DNA from: CF-162 sp040882565
GTDB lineage: Bacteria; Chloroflexota; Dehalococcoidia; SM23-28-2; RBG-16-64-32
Reading direction: 5' to 3'
DNA: 64,000 nucleotides
Assembly (NCBI GenBank): GCA_040882565.1
Contig: JBBEAZ010000011.1
Coordinates: forward strand, 62,001-126,000
Positions 1 to 7,396 of this stretch are shown here, piece by piece (positions within the stretch are counted from its first letter, which is position 1; each line of letters starts with the position of its first letter). The position numbers and the translations under genes are program-made. Below the pieces are notes generated by a model. The model worked only from the letters and a program-made list of their open reading frames with translations, was not told where the DNA came from and searched no databases.

Positions 1-272
1 CGCACGATGCCCGCATCGCCGAGCAGGCGCGCTACGTCCGCGTCGGTGTATCGCGCGACCTTCTTGTAGTCGAACCCGGCGAATGCGCGGCGGTAGCCCT
101 CGCGCTTGTTGAGGATCGTGTTCCAGCTCAGGCCAGCCTGCGCGCCCTCGAGAATTAGGAATTCGAAATGCGTGCCGTCATCGTGCACCGGGACGCCCCA
201 CTCCTCGTCGTGGTAGCGCAGCATCAGCTCGGAGCTGCCTGTTGCCCAGCCGCAGCGTGTCTGTTGGCTCAT
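1..272 (-). CDS. tag: DNA-3-methyladenine glycosylase I, N-terminal part (cut by window edge)
   Basis: Base-excision repair glycosylase that removes 3-methyladenine from alkylated DNA. Reading the minus strand from the ATG at 270-272, the product starts MSQQTRCGWATG and then shows YHDEEWGVP, LEGAQAGLSW and RLLGDAGIVR, the N-terminal landmarks of the Tag family. Cys7 and His21 match the N-terminal pair of zinc ligands; the Glu of LEGAQAG and the Trp of GLSW match the base-binding pocket. About 90 codons are visible and the C-terminal half lies outside the window. No stop codon separates it from the upstream frame (273-1412), which enters in the same phase, so it could be the C-terminal domain of a fusion. 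The ATG at 272 is preceded only by a weak GGGG. Family assignment is firm; the start is less so. Confidence 0.88.
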   Translation of the reverse strand, partial: MSQQTRCGWATGSSELMLRYHDEEWGVPVHDDGTHFEFLILEGAQAGLSWNTILNKREGYRRAFAGFDYKKVARYTDADVARLLGDAGIV

Positions 273-1412
273 CGGCCCCATTCGCGCTGGTGGTTCACGA
301 CTGATCCCTTGTAGCCCAAGAGTCGAGACAGCATAGTGTCCATTAGCGTGACGACGCGGAGATACTGTTTCCAATTGGCCGGTGTGGGAAGAAAGCTCGC
401 CGAATGGGCAAGTTCGTTCCTCAGTAATGAACCACAGAATCGAACTGGGTTGAAACCCTAATGACTCCCGAGAATTCATTTCGTTGAGCCTGTGCAGCAG
501 AGTTTTCTTGCGCCACTTCTTTGGCTGTGTAGTGCCGTATCGAGTCACGAAATACTCTATCAGCACACAAGCCGCGAGACCCTTGGTCTCGAGAAAACTC
601 CCAGTCTTGGCGTCGTGCACAGCATTGATCGCACGACGAAACCGGTAGAGTCGATCCGCTCTGAGGACCGGTAGGGTGCATCGAACAAACTCAACAATCT
701 GATCAAGCGGAATAGGCGCAATGGAGGAGAACGGTCGTGTGACGCGATGACCGTGGACTGACTCGACTATCGCCCCATGACTGTCACGCGCCTCGTAGTA
801 AATCCAATTGACTGTTGTGCCTCTGGCGAACGATACAAGGGTGCAAATATCCTCTATCTGCTGGAGGCGACGAACAACGCTACTTTGGCCGAGCAATGAG
901 TGCACGTTGACCGTCAAAATTGCGGAATCTTGATACTTCGCCTGCGCCAGAGCGGCCTCGTAGTCAATTCGTCGCTTCAATTGAACTGCGGACCGGCCGA
1001 TGCGTATCGTTACCTCACGTGACGGCCCAAGGTCGCAGTTAACGACGCCTGCAACAAGTTCGTGGAGTTGCCCTTTGGTCTGATGCGTGACGCGAACGTC
1101 GCGCGCGAACCAGTAGGCAGTCACGGACTGGTGGCGGCGACGTTGCCCCAGCGAAGCATTGGAGAATGAGAGGCTTGAAATGGAGAACGCGATCTTGTCA
1201 CCATTGTGTGTTAGACCCAGCAGCTCAATGGCGCGAGACTCAAAGAGCGGGATCCGTGTTCCGCGAGTCTCTATGATGATTGATCCATCCTTGAGTTGGC
1301 GCGAAGTGAACGACACGCGTTCCCGGCTGCCATCATTACGACTCAGCGTGCCGGTGCCTCTCCATCGAAAGATCGGTTCACCATACAGTGACAAGCGGCT
1401 TCTTGTTGCCAT
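273..1412 (-). CDS. Uncharacterised protein (possible HEPN-like C-terminus), open in frame into tag
   Basis: An open minus-strand frame starts at the ATG at 1410-1412, two codons after an in-frame TAG, and runs 380 codons without a stop straight into the tag frame. I do not recognise the N-terminal region (begins MATRSRLSLYGEPIFRW). Around residues 200-225 there is a segment like FARGTTVNWIYYE, and around 270-310 a helical, basic stretch (FLETKGLAACVLIEYF, then KKWRKKTLLHRL). The layout resembles uncharacterised HEPN/ApeA-type proteins, but this is a weak visual resemblance. The last 40-50 codons before tag look non-coding, so the true gene may end near 420 and have lost its stop through a frameshift. 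GC is visibly lower than in the neighbours, which suggests transferred DNA. Function unknown. Confidence 0.5.
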
Positions 1413-1458
1413 CCGCTAGATCATAGCGAGACCGGCGGCGACGACGAACAGGTGGATG

Positions 1459-1947
1459 TCAGTTCGCATGCGAGACGGTTTGCGGCACCCTGCCGCGAGA
1501 CTCGCACCACTCCTCGTAGGGCGGCACTTCCTCGCCGACGACGTAGAGGAAGTAGAAGCAGCCCATTTCCCCGACGAAGCGGAAGTTCTTGCGCAGGTCC
1601 TTCACCGTTCCCTCGAAGCCGCCGTGAGAGCGCAGGTACTTGCGGAAGCCTCTGTGTGCCTCGTCAAGCTCCACCATTCGCCGCGCGTTGTCGACGATCG
1701 CCTCCACCTTCTTGCGGTTGCGGATGATGCGCGTGTCGCTGGTGGCATCGGCGATCTCCGCCTCCGTCATCGAGGCGACGGCCAGGGCGTCGAAGTCGTG
1801 GAACACCTCGCGGGTGCCGGCCCACTTGGCTTCGACGACCTTCCAGCTCATTCCTGTCTGGAAGATCGCCTTGCTCATCACTTCGAGGTAGTCACCGAGC
1901 GCTTTCGGTTTGATTTGCGTCGGGGCGTGATGACTGTCTTCCGCCAT
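1459..1947 (-). CDS. Divergent DNA-3-methyladenine glycosylase I-like protein
   Basis: A 162-residue member of the Tag/HhH glycosylase family. The start at 1947 is set by AGGAGGG on the minus strand about 6 nt upstream. Recognisable segments are QTGMSWKVVEAKWAGTREVF, a match to the GLSW region; DFDALAVASMTEAEIADA; RIIRNRKKVEAIVDNAR, the helix-hairpin-helix region; and FRFVGEMGCFYFLYVVGEE. Compared with canonical Tag it lacks the N-terminal RCGW/YHDxEWG zinc-binding segment, and Ala stands where the pocket Glu (LEG) should be, although the pocket Trp is kept. It may therefore bind or excise something else, or be a non-catalytic paralogue. Its 5' end overlaps the hxlR-like gene by 70 nt in another frame, so the two are probably cotranscribed. 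Confidence 0.8.
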   Translation of the reverse strand: MAEDSHHAPTQIKPKALGDYLEVMSKAIFQTGMSWKVVEAKWAGTREVFHDFDALAVASMTEAEIADATSDTRIIRNRKKVEAIVDNARRMVELDEAHRGFRKYLRSHGGFEGTVKDLRKNFRFVGEMGCFYFLYVVGEEVPPYEEWCESRGRVPQTVSHAN

Positions 1948-2345
1948 GTCTTTCCCTCCTTGGGACCGGTAAGCTCCGGGGCGATTGCCGAGACAGCGTC
2001 GACGACACGTTCCGCAAGCTGCTCCTCGCCCTCGTACAGGTGCTCCACTCCCCACTCGCCGATCGCCCGTAGCACCGGGAAGAGTGAGCGGCCGCGTTCG
2101 GTGAGCACGTACTGGGACCGCGGCGGGTACTCGCTGTACACCTCGCGCTCAATCAGGCCCTTGTCGAGGAGGAACTTGAGGCGCTGCGAGAGCAGGCGCG
2201 GCGACATGCCCGGCGAGTTGGCGAGGATCTCGTTGAAGCGGGACAGGCCCATGAACATGTCGCGGAGCACGAGCAGCGTCCAGCGGTCGCCGATGAAGTC
2301 GAGCGTCCGGGCGATCGGGCAGGGCTGCTCGTAGCGTTTCTGCAT
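1878..2345 (-). CDS. HxlR-family winged-helix transcriptional regulator
   Basis: MarR/HxlR-type DNA-binding regulator of 155 residues. The N-terminus MQKRYEQPCPIARTLDFIGD is the classic HxlR opening with its conserved Cys, followed by RWTLLVLRDMF, the recognition region SPRLLSQRLKFLLDKGLIER and the wing YPPRSQYVLTERG. The ATG at 2345 is preferred to one at 2384, because a promoter-like pair on the minus strand (TTGCGT 2379-2384, TATACT 2356-2361, spacing 17) would start transcription near 2349, after the upstream ATG. The mRNA would be almost leaderless. The last 20 residues are very basic and read into the Tag-like gene. It is divergent from the DinB-like gene with overlapping promoters, so it probably regulates both itself and that gene. 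The inducer is unknown. Confidence 0.88.
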   Translation of the reverse strand: MQKRYEQPCPIARTLDFIGDRWTLLVLRDMFMGLSRFNEILANSPGMSPRLLSQRLKFLLDKGLIEREVYSEYPPRSQYVLTERGRSLFPVLRAIGEWGVEHLYEGEEQLAERVVDAVSAIAPELTGPKEGKTWRKTVITPRRKSNRKRSVTTSK

Positions 2346-2355
2346 GTTATCCGAA

Positions 2356-2384
2356 AGTATACAGATGGTAGTTGACATACGCAA
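2356..2384 (-). promoter_or_regulatory. Putative promoter of the hxlR-like gene
   Basis: On the minus strand TTGCGT (2379-2384) and TATACT (2356-2361) are separated by 17 nt. The -10 ends 11 nt before the ATG at 2345, giving a predicted leader of only about 4 nt. It overlaps the divergent promoter of the DinB-like gene. Confidence 0.55.
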
Positions 2385-2399
2385 GGAACTAACTATACT
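2372..2399 (+). promoter_or_regulatory. Putative sigma-70-type promoter of the DinB-like gene
   Basis: TTGACA (2372-2377) and TATACT (2394-2399) are separated by 16 nt, close to the housekeeping consensus. The copies AGTATA (2356-2361) and TATACT (2394-2399) are inverted about the shared region, so an HxlR dimer bound here could block both directions. Predicted transcription begins near 2406, giving a leader of about 75 nt before the ATG at 2483. Confidence 0.6.
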
Positions 2400-2482
2400 C
2401 AGGGAATTGTGGGAGAGACAGTGAAACGATCACGCATCCCCCCAATGCGCGAAAGCGCCGCAACTGTAGAAGGAGGTAACCA

Positions 2483-2962
2483 ATGGTTACAAGCGCGTCC
2501 CTAAAGGACCAGCTCGCGGAGAAGGTCCGCCTGATCGACCAGCTCACCGCCGGCCTCAGTGACGAATCGGCGTCAAAAGCTCCCGCCGAGGGTGAATGGT
2601 GCGCGAAGGAGATCCTGTCGCACCTGGCCGGCTCCGAGACCCGGTCTTTCGCCGACGGGATCAAGTCCTTCCTCGAGGAGGACACCCCCGAGTATCCAAT
2701 CACGCCCGGCGACACCTACATGGGTCCTTCGCGGGAGGGCGCGACTGTGCAGGAGCTGCGGCAGAGCGTGCTCGATCAGTACCGCGAGATCGGCGATCTC
2801 GTCGGCAATCTGAGTGCCGAGCAACTCACCCGCACCGCTCACATGCCTGGGTTGAAGGAGACTCCGATCGGGGAATACCCGCCCCTTAGCCTGTGGATCG
2901 GCGCGATCATCAATTTCCACCTGCCGGCGCACATCCAGCAGTTGGAGAATCTCACGAAGTGA
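2483..2962 (+). CDS. DinB-family (DinB_2-like) four-helix protein
   Basis: A 159-residue protein of the DinB/YfiT superfamily, four-helix bundles that often carry a three-His metal site and act as thiol-dependent S-transferases or damage-inducible proteins. EWCAKEILSHLAGSE corresponds to the first metal-binding His helix and NFHLPAHIQQLENL to the C-terminal HxxxH helix. The start has a near-perfect Shine-Dalgarno AAGGAGGT. It is divergent from hxlR behind a strong promoter and followed 81 nt later by a VOC protein with an equally strong ribosome site. Control by the HxlR regulator is likely. The substrate is unknown. Confidence 0.75.
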   Translation: MVTSASLKDQLAEKVRLIDQLTAGLSDESASKAPAEGEWCAKEILSHLAGSETRSFADGIKSFLEEDTPEYPITPGDTYMGPSREGATVQELRQSVLDQYREIGDLVGNLSAEQLTRTAHMPGLKETPIGEYPPLSLWIGAIINFHLPAHIQQLENLTK

Positions 2963-3043
2963 CACAGGACCGTTGGAGGTCCCGTCGATCTTCGGCATTC
3001 TGTTCGTCGTACAAATAGCAATCGATCATTCAAGGAGGTACAC

Positions 3044-3881
3044 ATGCCCAGTCGAGTAGTGCATTTCGAAGCCAGCGGGAAGGATGCCAACAAACTCCGC
3101 GACTTCTACTCAAACGTGTTCGGGTGGAGTTTTAACGTGATGCCGGAGATGGATTACGGCCTTGTCGACAACGGCGGCAAGGGGATCAACGGCGGCATCG
3201 GCGGCGTCGGCGACGCGCCGAGCGGGTCCGCGCCCTTCTACGTCGCCGTCGACGACCCGCAGGCGACGCTGGACAAGGCCGAGAAGCTCGGCGGCAAGAC
3301 GACGATGCCGGTGATGGAGATCCCGAACATCGTCACGCTCGCGCAGTTCACGGACCTGGACGGAAACCTTATCGGCATCGTGAAAGACGACCCGACGATG
3401 ACGCCGCCGCCGTCGACCGCGCCGCCGGCAAAGAATCCCGTAACCTGGTTCGAGATCACCGGGAAGGNNNNNNNNNNNNNNNNNNNNNNNNNNNNNNNNN
3501 NNNNNNNNNNNNNNNNNNNNNNNNNNNNNNNNNNNNNNNNNNNNNNNNNNNNNNNNNNNNNNNNNNNCCGGGAAGGTCCGCGATTTCTATTCCCAGCTCT
3601 TCGGCTGGAAATACAACATGATGGACGACTACGCGATGGTGGAGGGAGATGAGCACGGCAGCGGCGGCGGCCTGGGGGCGGCCCAGGGCGACGCGCACGC
3701 GATCTGGTACGTCGAAGTCGCGGACCCGCAGGCGACGCTCGACAAGATCGCCTCGAGCGGTGGGAAGATTGTGATGCCGGCGACCGATATCGGCATAGTT
3801 ACCTTCGGCATCTTCAACGATCCCGAAGGCAACCGCGTTGGCGTATTCAAGGGGGGCGATCAACAGGCTAACGGAAACTAG
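3044..3881 (+). CDS. Two-domain VOC (glyoxalase/bleomycin-resistance superfamily) protein, interrupted by an assembly gap
   Basis: Tandem vicinal-oxygen-chelate domains. Domain 1 opens with RVVHFEASGKDANKLRDFY and ends with DLDGNLIGIV; domain 2 opens VRDFYSQLFGWKYNM and ends NDPEGNRVGVFKGG. A 100-N gap (3468-3567) lies between them. The 9 bases before the gap and the 9 after it are the same (CCGGGAAGG). Merging that overlap removes 109 nt and restores a single frame through ...FEITGKVRDFYSQ, giving 242 residues. As written, with Ns, the frame is broken. Shine-Dalgarno AAGGAGGT precedes the ATG. The family has diverse metal-dependent or binding roles and the substrate cannot be told. The stop shares the palindrome CTAG with the convergent selA stop. 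Confidence 0.85.
3468..3567. other. Assembly gap, 100 N (flanks overlap by 9 nt)
   Basis: Exactly 100 N, a conventional scaffold placeholder rather than a measured length. CCGGGAAGG occurs immediately before (3459-3467) and immediately after (3568-3576). Collapsing the overlap restores the VOC reading frame, so probably no sequence is missing here. Confidence 0.95.
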
Positions 3882-5251
3882 CTGACGAGGGCGCGCTTTA
3901 CGGCCGCGACCAACGCTCGGTCTTCATCCCGCGTCACGGTCCGCGGGTCGAGGAGCAACGCGTCTCGCTCGATGCGTCCAACGACTGGCGCGTCTCCTGT
4001 TCGCAGGCGGCGCGCCAGTTCCGTTACTGACCCGCTCCCCACCGCTACTAACTTCGTCGGCAGCGACTCCTCCGGCAGGCTCCCGCCGCCGACCATCGAA
4101 CGACCGTCCATCACCCGCGCCGCCGGTCCGATCGCTCGATTCCAACGTCGCGCGCGCGCCTCAATCTCCGTGAGCGGCGTCGCGATCATGCGCCAGACTG
4201 GGACCTTCGTCAGCGCCTCGCCGCGAAGGTAGTGGAGGAGTGTCGCGTGAAGACCCGCGACCGTCGCCTTGTCCATCCTCACCGCGCGTGCGAGGGGGTG
4301 CCGCCGTGCCAGGTCAACAAGATCGGCGCGACCGACGATAATCCCGGCCTGTGGTCCGCCGAGCAGTTTGTCGCCGGAGAACATGCAGATGTCAGCGCCC
4401 GAAGCCAGCGACTCGGCCACCGTCGGTTCTGACGCCAGTCCGAACTGTGTTGTGTCGAGGAGACAGCCTGAGCCCAGGTCGTCCAGCAGGAGCAGTCCGT
4501 GCTCGTGTGCGACTCTCCCCAGATCCTGTACCGACGGCTGTTCCGTGAATCCGACAACCCTGAAGTTGCTGGCGTGGACGCGCATGATCGCCGCCGTTTG
4601 GGGCGTGATCGCGCGTTCGTAGTCCCGGAGGTAGGTGCGGTTCGTGGTCCCCACTTCGGCCAGCCGTACGCCGGACTGCGCCATGACATCGGGAATCCGG
4701 AACCCGCCGCCAATCTCGACTGCCTGCCCGCGCGAGATGATTACCTCCCGCGGCGGATCGTCCGGTGGGCGTTGCGCGGCGACAACAGACAGTATGAGCA
4801 GGAGCGCCGACGCGTTGTTGTTCACTGCGATCGCTGCCTCGGCGCCGGTCAGCTGGCGCAGCGCCGCCTCGAGGTGTGTATATCGTGACCCGCGCTCGGC
4901 TGTCTCCAGGTCCAACTCTAGGTTCGAGTAACCGCGCGAGACCGCCGTCATTGCTTCGATCGCGGCGTCGGACAGAGGCGCTCGTCCGAGGTTGGTGTGG
5001 ATGATCACGCCGGTGGCGTTGATCACCGGTCGTAACGATGGCTCGAACACCAGGCGAGCGGCCCCGGCCACCTGTTCAACGAGCTGTTCCTCACTCGGCG
5101 CGTCACGCCCGGCGGCTATCGCTGCGCGGGCCGTCTCCAGCGCCTGCCGGACGAGCGCTGTTGTCGTCTCGCTCTCCCCCAGCGCGCGCACGTCATCGCG
5201 GGCCAACAGGCGGTCCACGGAAGGGAGCGCGCGGTATGGGTTGTCGCTCAT
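3878..5251 (-). CDS. selA: L-seryl-tRNA(Sec) selenium transferase
   Basis: PLP-dependent enzyme that converts seryl-tRNA(Sec) to selenocysteinyl-tRNA using selenophosphate. Signature segments include NPYRALPSVDRLL at the N-terminus, INATGVIIHTNLGRAPLS, NNNASALLLIL and the PLP-lysine motif MFSGDKLLGGPQAG; length (about 457) fits the family. I place the start at the ATG at 5251 (MSDNP) because an extended -10 (TGCTACAAT, minus strand, 5262-5270) would place the transcript start near 5255. The other in-frame ATG at 5263 overlaps that -10. selB, selD and tRNA-Sec are not in the window, so a working selenocysteine system must be completed elsewhere. Convergent with the VOC gene, sharing CTAG. Confidence 0.92.
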   Translation of the reverse strand: MSDNPYRALPSVDRLLARDDVRALGESETTTALVRQALETARAAIAAGRDAPSEEQLVEQVAGAARLVFEPSLRPVINATGVIIHTNLGRAPLSDAAIEAMTAVSRGYSNLELDLETAERGSRYTHLEAALRQLTGAEAAIAVNNNASALLLILSVVAAQRPPDDPPREVIISRGQAVEIGGGFRIPDVMAQSGVRLAEVGTTNRTYLRDYERAITPQTAAIMRVHASNFRVVGFTEQPSVQDLGRVAHEHGLLLLDDLGSGCLLDTTQFGLASEPTVAESLASGADICMFSGDKLLGGPQAGIIVGRADLVDLARRHPLARAVRMDKATVAGLHATLLHYLRGEALTKVPVWRMIATPLTEIEARARRWNRAIGPAARVMDGRSMVGGGSLPEESLPTKLVAVGSGSVTELARRLRTGDAPVVGRIERDALLLDPRTVTRDEDRALVAAVKRALVS

Positions 5252-5261
5252 CGTATGCGGC

Positions 5262-5270
5262 ATTGTAGCA
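5262..5270 (-). promoter_or_regulatory. Extended -10 element of selA
   Basis: The minus strand reads TGCTACAAT, a TGn-extended -10 whose last base lies 11 nt before the selA ATG at 5251. No good -35 is visible. The predicted leader is about 4 nt. Confidence 0.45.
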
Positions 5271-5391
5271 CCGCGTTTTCCCTGCGGTTTTACGGGCTGG
5301 TTACGCCGCTTAACCCCTTCGTTCATAACGACCGTGTACGGTATGATCGCGGGGCAATGAGCATGAGACCCAAGAGAATGTTGCGCTGCTG

Positions 5392-6099
5392 ATGGCAGAG
5401 AAACAGGGACGCGTGCCCGGCGTCTTCGACCAGGCGTTCCTGACCGATGTCGAGGGCGTAACGGAGATCATCATGGTGCGCCACGCCCAACCCGACATCA
5501 ACTTCGAGGGCGTGGTCGGCGACACGATCAACCCACCGCTCACCGAGCACGGGCGGCTGCAGGCGCGCCTCACCGGCGAAGCGTTATCTCTGAAGCAGAT
5601 CGACGCCATCTTCGCCAGCCCCCTCAAGCGCGCGATGGAGACGGCGGAGGCGATCGCCGCCCACCACAAGCACCTCGAACTCCAGGTCCTCGACGACCTG
5701 CGCGAGGTCGAGGTCTTCCGGGACGTGCCACCGGACAGGACGGCGATCGAGTTCATCGGCAAGGAGCTGCTGCTCGCCGCCCGCCAGCGGATGCTCGACG
5801 AGCGTTCCTGGGACGTCTACCCGTACACGGAACCGAGCTTCGAGTTTCGCAAGCGCACGATCAATGCCGTCGAGGCCTGCATCGCCCACAACAAGGGCGA
5901 ACGAATCGTCATCGTCTGCCACGGCGGGGTCATCAACGCGTATATGGGGCACATCATCAAATCGCCGTATGACATGTTCTTCCGCCCGGCTCACGCCTCC
6001 GTCAACATCGCCGTCGCCGGCGAGGGCCGTCGCGTCCTCCGCCTGATCAACGACACTCACCACCTCAGCACCACCGAAGACGACCACGCCACGTACTGA
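5392..6099 (+). CDS. Histidine phosphatase family protein (phosphoglycerate mutase-like)
   Basis: Branch-1 histidine phosphatase of 235 residues. IIMVRHAQPDIN carries the RHG-type motif in the form RHA with the phosphorylated His. LTEHGRLQARLTGEAL and IFASPLKRAMETAEAIA follow, then the second catalytic His in VIVCHGGVINAYM. This places it with broad-specificity phosphatases (CobC/GpmB/SixA relatives) rather than a true glycolytic mutase. The substrate is not inferable. The ATG at 5392 gives a 25-residue lead before the core, and a GTG or internal start cannot be excluded. It is divergent from selA, and its product could act on phosphoserine-type metabolites given the serine genes downstream, but that is guesswork. 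Confidence 0.85.
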   Translation: MAEKQGRVPGVFDQAFLTDVEGVTEIIMVRHAQPDINFEGVVGDTINPPLTEHGRLQARLTGEALSLKQIDAIFASPLKRAMETAEAIAAHHKHLELQVLDDLREVEVFRDVPPDRTAIEFIGKELLLAARQRMLDERSWDVYPYTEPSFEFRKRTINAVEACIAHNKGERIVIVCHGGVINAYMGHIIKSPYDMFFRPAHASVNIAVAGEGRRVLRLINDTHHLSTTEDDHATY

Positions 6100-6136
6100 T
6101 CGGGCCGTTCTGGGGAAGGGCTGCCCCCCGATTTCG

Positions 6137-6165
6137 TTGACCGTAATCCTCCTCAATCCTAAGAT
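6137..6165 (+). promoter_or_regulatory. Putative promoter of the aminotransferase gene
   Basis: TTGACC (6137-6142) and TAAGAT (6160-6165) with 17-nt spacing lie about 26 nt, after the predicted start point, before the ATG at 6198. Confidence 0.55.
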
Positions 6166-6197
6166 GGACTCCCACACCCTGAAGCGAGGCCGCACCA

Positions 6198-7310
6198 ATG
6201 ACTCAGCAGAAACAGAAGCAAATCAATCTCCGCATCCCCGGTCCTACCCCCGTGCCCGCGGACATCCTCGAAGCCGTTGCTCACCCAATGGTGAACCACC
6301 GCGGGCGCGAGTTCGCCGGCATCGTGGAACGCGCCACTGCGAGGCTCAAGAACTTCTTCCTGACCCAGAACGATGTGATGATCCTCAGTTGTTCTGGCAC
6401 GGGTGGCCTTGAAGCCGCGGTCGTCAACGTGCTCTCGCCCGGCGACAAGGTCCTCGCCGTCAGCATCGGCGCCTTTGGTGACCGGTTCGCCCAGATCGCC
6501 GAGACCTATGGCGCACAGGTCACCAGTCTCTCTTACGAATGGGGGCAGGCTGCCCACGGCGACGATGTCCGCAAGGCGCTCAAGGCTGAGCCCGACATCA
6601 AGGCCGTCCTTGTCACCCACAACGAGACGTCAACCGGCGTGACCAATCCCCTCGCCCAGATCGCCGCCGTCGTCCGCGAGGCCGACAAGCTGATCCTCGT
6701 CGACGCAGTCAGCAGCCTGGGTGCCGTCCCGTTCGAGATGGACGCATGGGGCCTTGATGTCGTTGTCACAGGCTCGCAGAAGGGCTGGATGGTCCCGCCC
6801 GGCCTCGCCTTCGCCGCGCTGAGCGAGCGTGGTTGGAAGGCGTTCGAGTCGGCGAAGATGCCGCGCTTCTACTTCGACCTCGGCAAGCACCGCGACGCGC
6901 AGGCCAAGGGGCAGACGCCGTTCACGCCGACGATGTCGATCTTCTTCGGCCTCGATGTCGCCCTCGACCGCATGGGCGAAGAGGGCCTCGAGAGCATCCA
7001 CACGCGCCACCACCACATGGGCGAGATGACCCGCCGCGAGGTCAAAGCGCTGGGCCTTGAACTGCTGTGCGAGGATGAGCGCTTCGCGTCCGACACCGTC
7101 ACCGCCGTGAAGTGCCCTGAAGGCATCGAAGTCAGCGCCCTCCGCAACATGATGGAGGACGAGCACGACACGGTGCTTGCCGGCGGCCAGGCGAAGCTCA
7201 GCGGCAAGATCTTCCGGATCGGTCACCTCGGCCTCGTCGACGAAGACGACATCCGCGAGACGATGGACGGTCTGGCGCAAACGCTCGAAAAGCTCGGCTT
7301 TAGACGCTAA
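6198..7310 (+). CDS. PLP-dependent aminotransferase of the alanine-glyoxylate / serine-pyruvate type
   Basis: Class V aminotransferase of 370 residues. RIPGPTPVPADILEAV is the usual opening of AGT/SPT-type enzymes. SCSGTGGLEAAVVN contacts the PLP phosphate, ILVDAVSSLGAVPFEMD holds the Asp that pairs with the pyridine nitrogen, and VVTGSQKGWMVPPGLAF holds the PLP lysine. Enzymes of this group exchange amino groups among serine, glyoxylate, alanine and pyruvate. In some bacteria they serve as phosphoserine aminotransferase with the partner SerA, which is the next gene (87 nt downstream, with its own promoter). The pairing supports serine or glycine biosynthesis. GAGG upstream of ATG 6198 is the likely ribosome site. 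Exact donor and acceptor are not certain. Confidence 0.9.
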   Translation: MTQQKQKQINLRIPGPTPVPADILEAVAHPMVNHRGREFAGIVERATARLKNFFLTQNDVMILSCSGTGGLEAAVVNVLSPGDKVLAVSIGAFGDRFAQIAETYGAQVTSLSYEWGQAAHGDDVRKALKAEPDIKAVLVTHNETSTGVTNPLAQIAAVVREADKLILVDAVSSLGAVPFEMDAWGLDVVVTGSQKGWMVPPGLAFAALSERGWKAFESAKMPRFYFDLGKHRDAQAKGQTPFTPTMSIFFGLDVALDRMGEEGLESIHTRHHHMGEMTRREVKALGLELLCEDERFASDTVTAVKCPEGIEVSALRNMMEDEHDTVLAGGQAKLSGKIFRIGHLGLVDEDDIRETMDGLAQTLEKLGFRR

Positions 7311-7344
7311 GGCTGCCATCCCGCGGGCTTCGCATGAAGCCTGA

Positions 7345-7380
7345 ACTAATACAGACTATCTTGACTTATCCTGTACTAGT
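7345..7380 (+). promoter_or_regulatory. Inverted repeat over the serA promoter (candidate operator)
   Basis: ACTAATACAG (7345-7354) and CTGTACTAGT (7371-7380) are inverted copies with one mismatch in ten, separated by 16 nt. The -35 TTGACT lies between the arms. The gene downstream encodes its own HTH domain, so this is a natural candidate for autoregulation. Confidence 0.5.
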
Positions 7381-7390
7381 CGCGTAACCT
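7361..7390 (+). promoter_or_regulatory. Putative leaderless promoter of serA
   Basis: TTGACT (7361-7366) and TAACCT (7385-7390) are spaced by 18 nt. The -10 ends 7 nt before the ATG at 7397, so transcription should begin at the start codon itself; no Shine-Dalgarno is present. Confidence 0.5.
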
Positions 7391-7396
7391 CCCCGT

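Noticed and set aside
1456..2334. A 292-codon plus-strand frame
   Set aside because: It lies opposite the Tag-like and HxlR genes, which have family motifs and ribosome or promoter signals; this frame has none.
3044..3652. A single-frame VOC call ending at 3652 and a separate gene at 3618
   Set aside because: Both result from the gap length breaking the frame; collapsing the overlap gives one protein. Programmed frameshifting is not needed.
3878..3881. CTAG shared by convergent stops (also at 50976-50979) as a possible regulatory site
   Set aside because: CTAG gives TAG on both strands, so tail-to-tail genes can share it by chance; no further conserved sequence surrounds the two sites.
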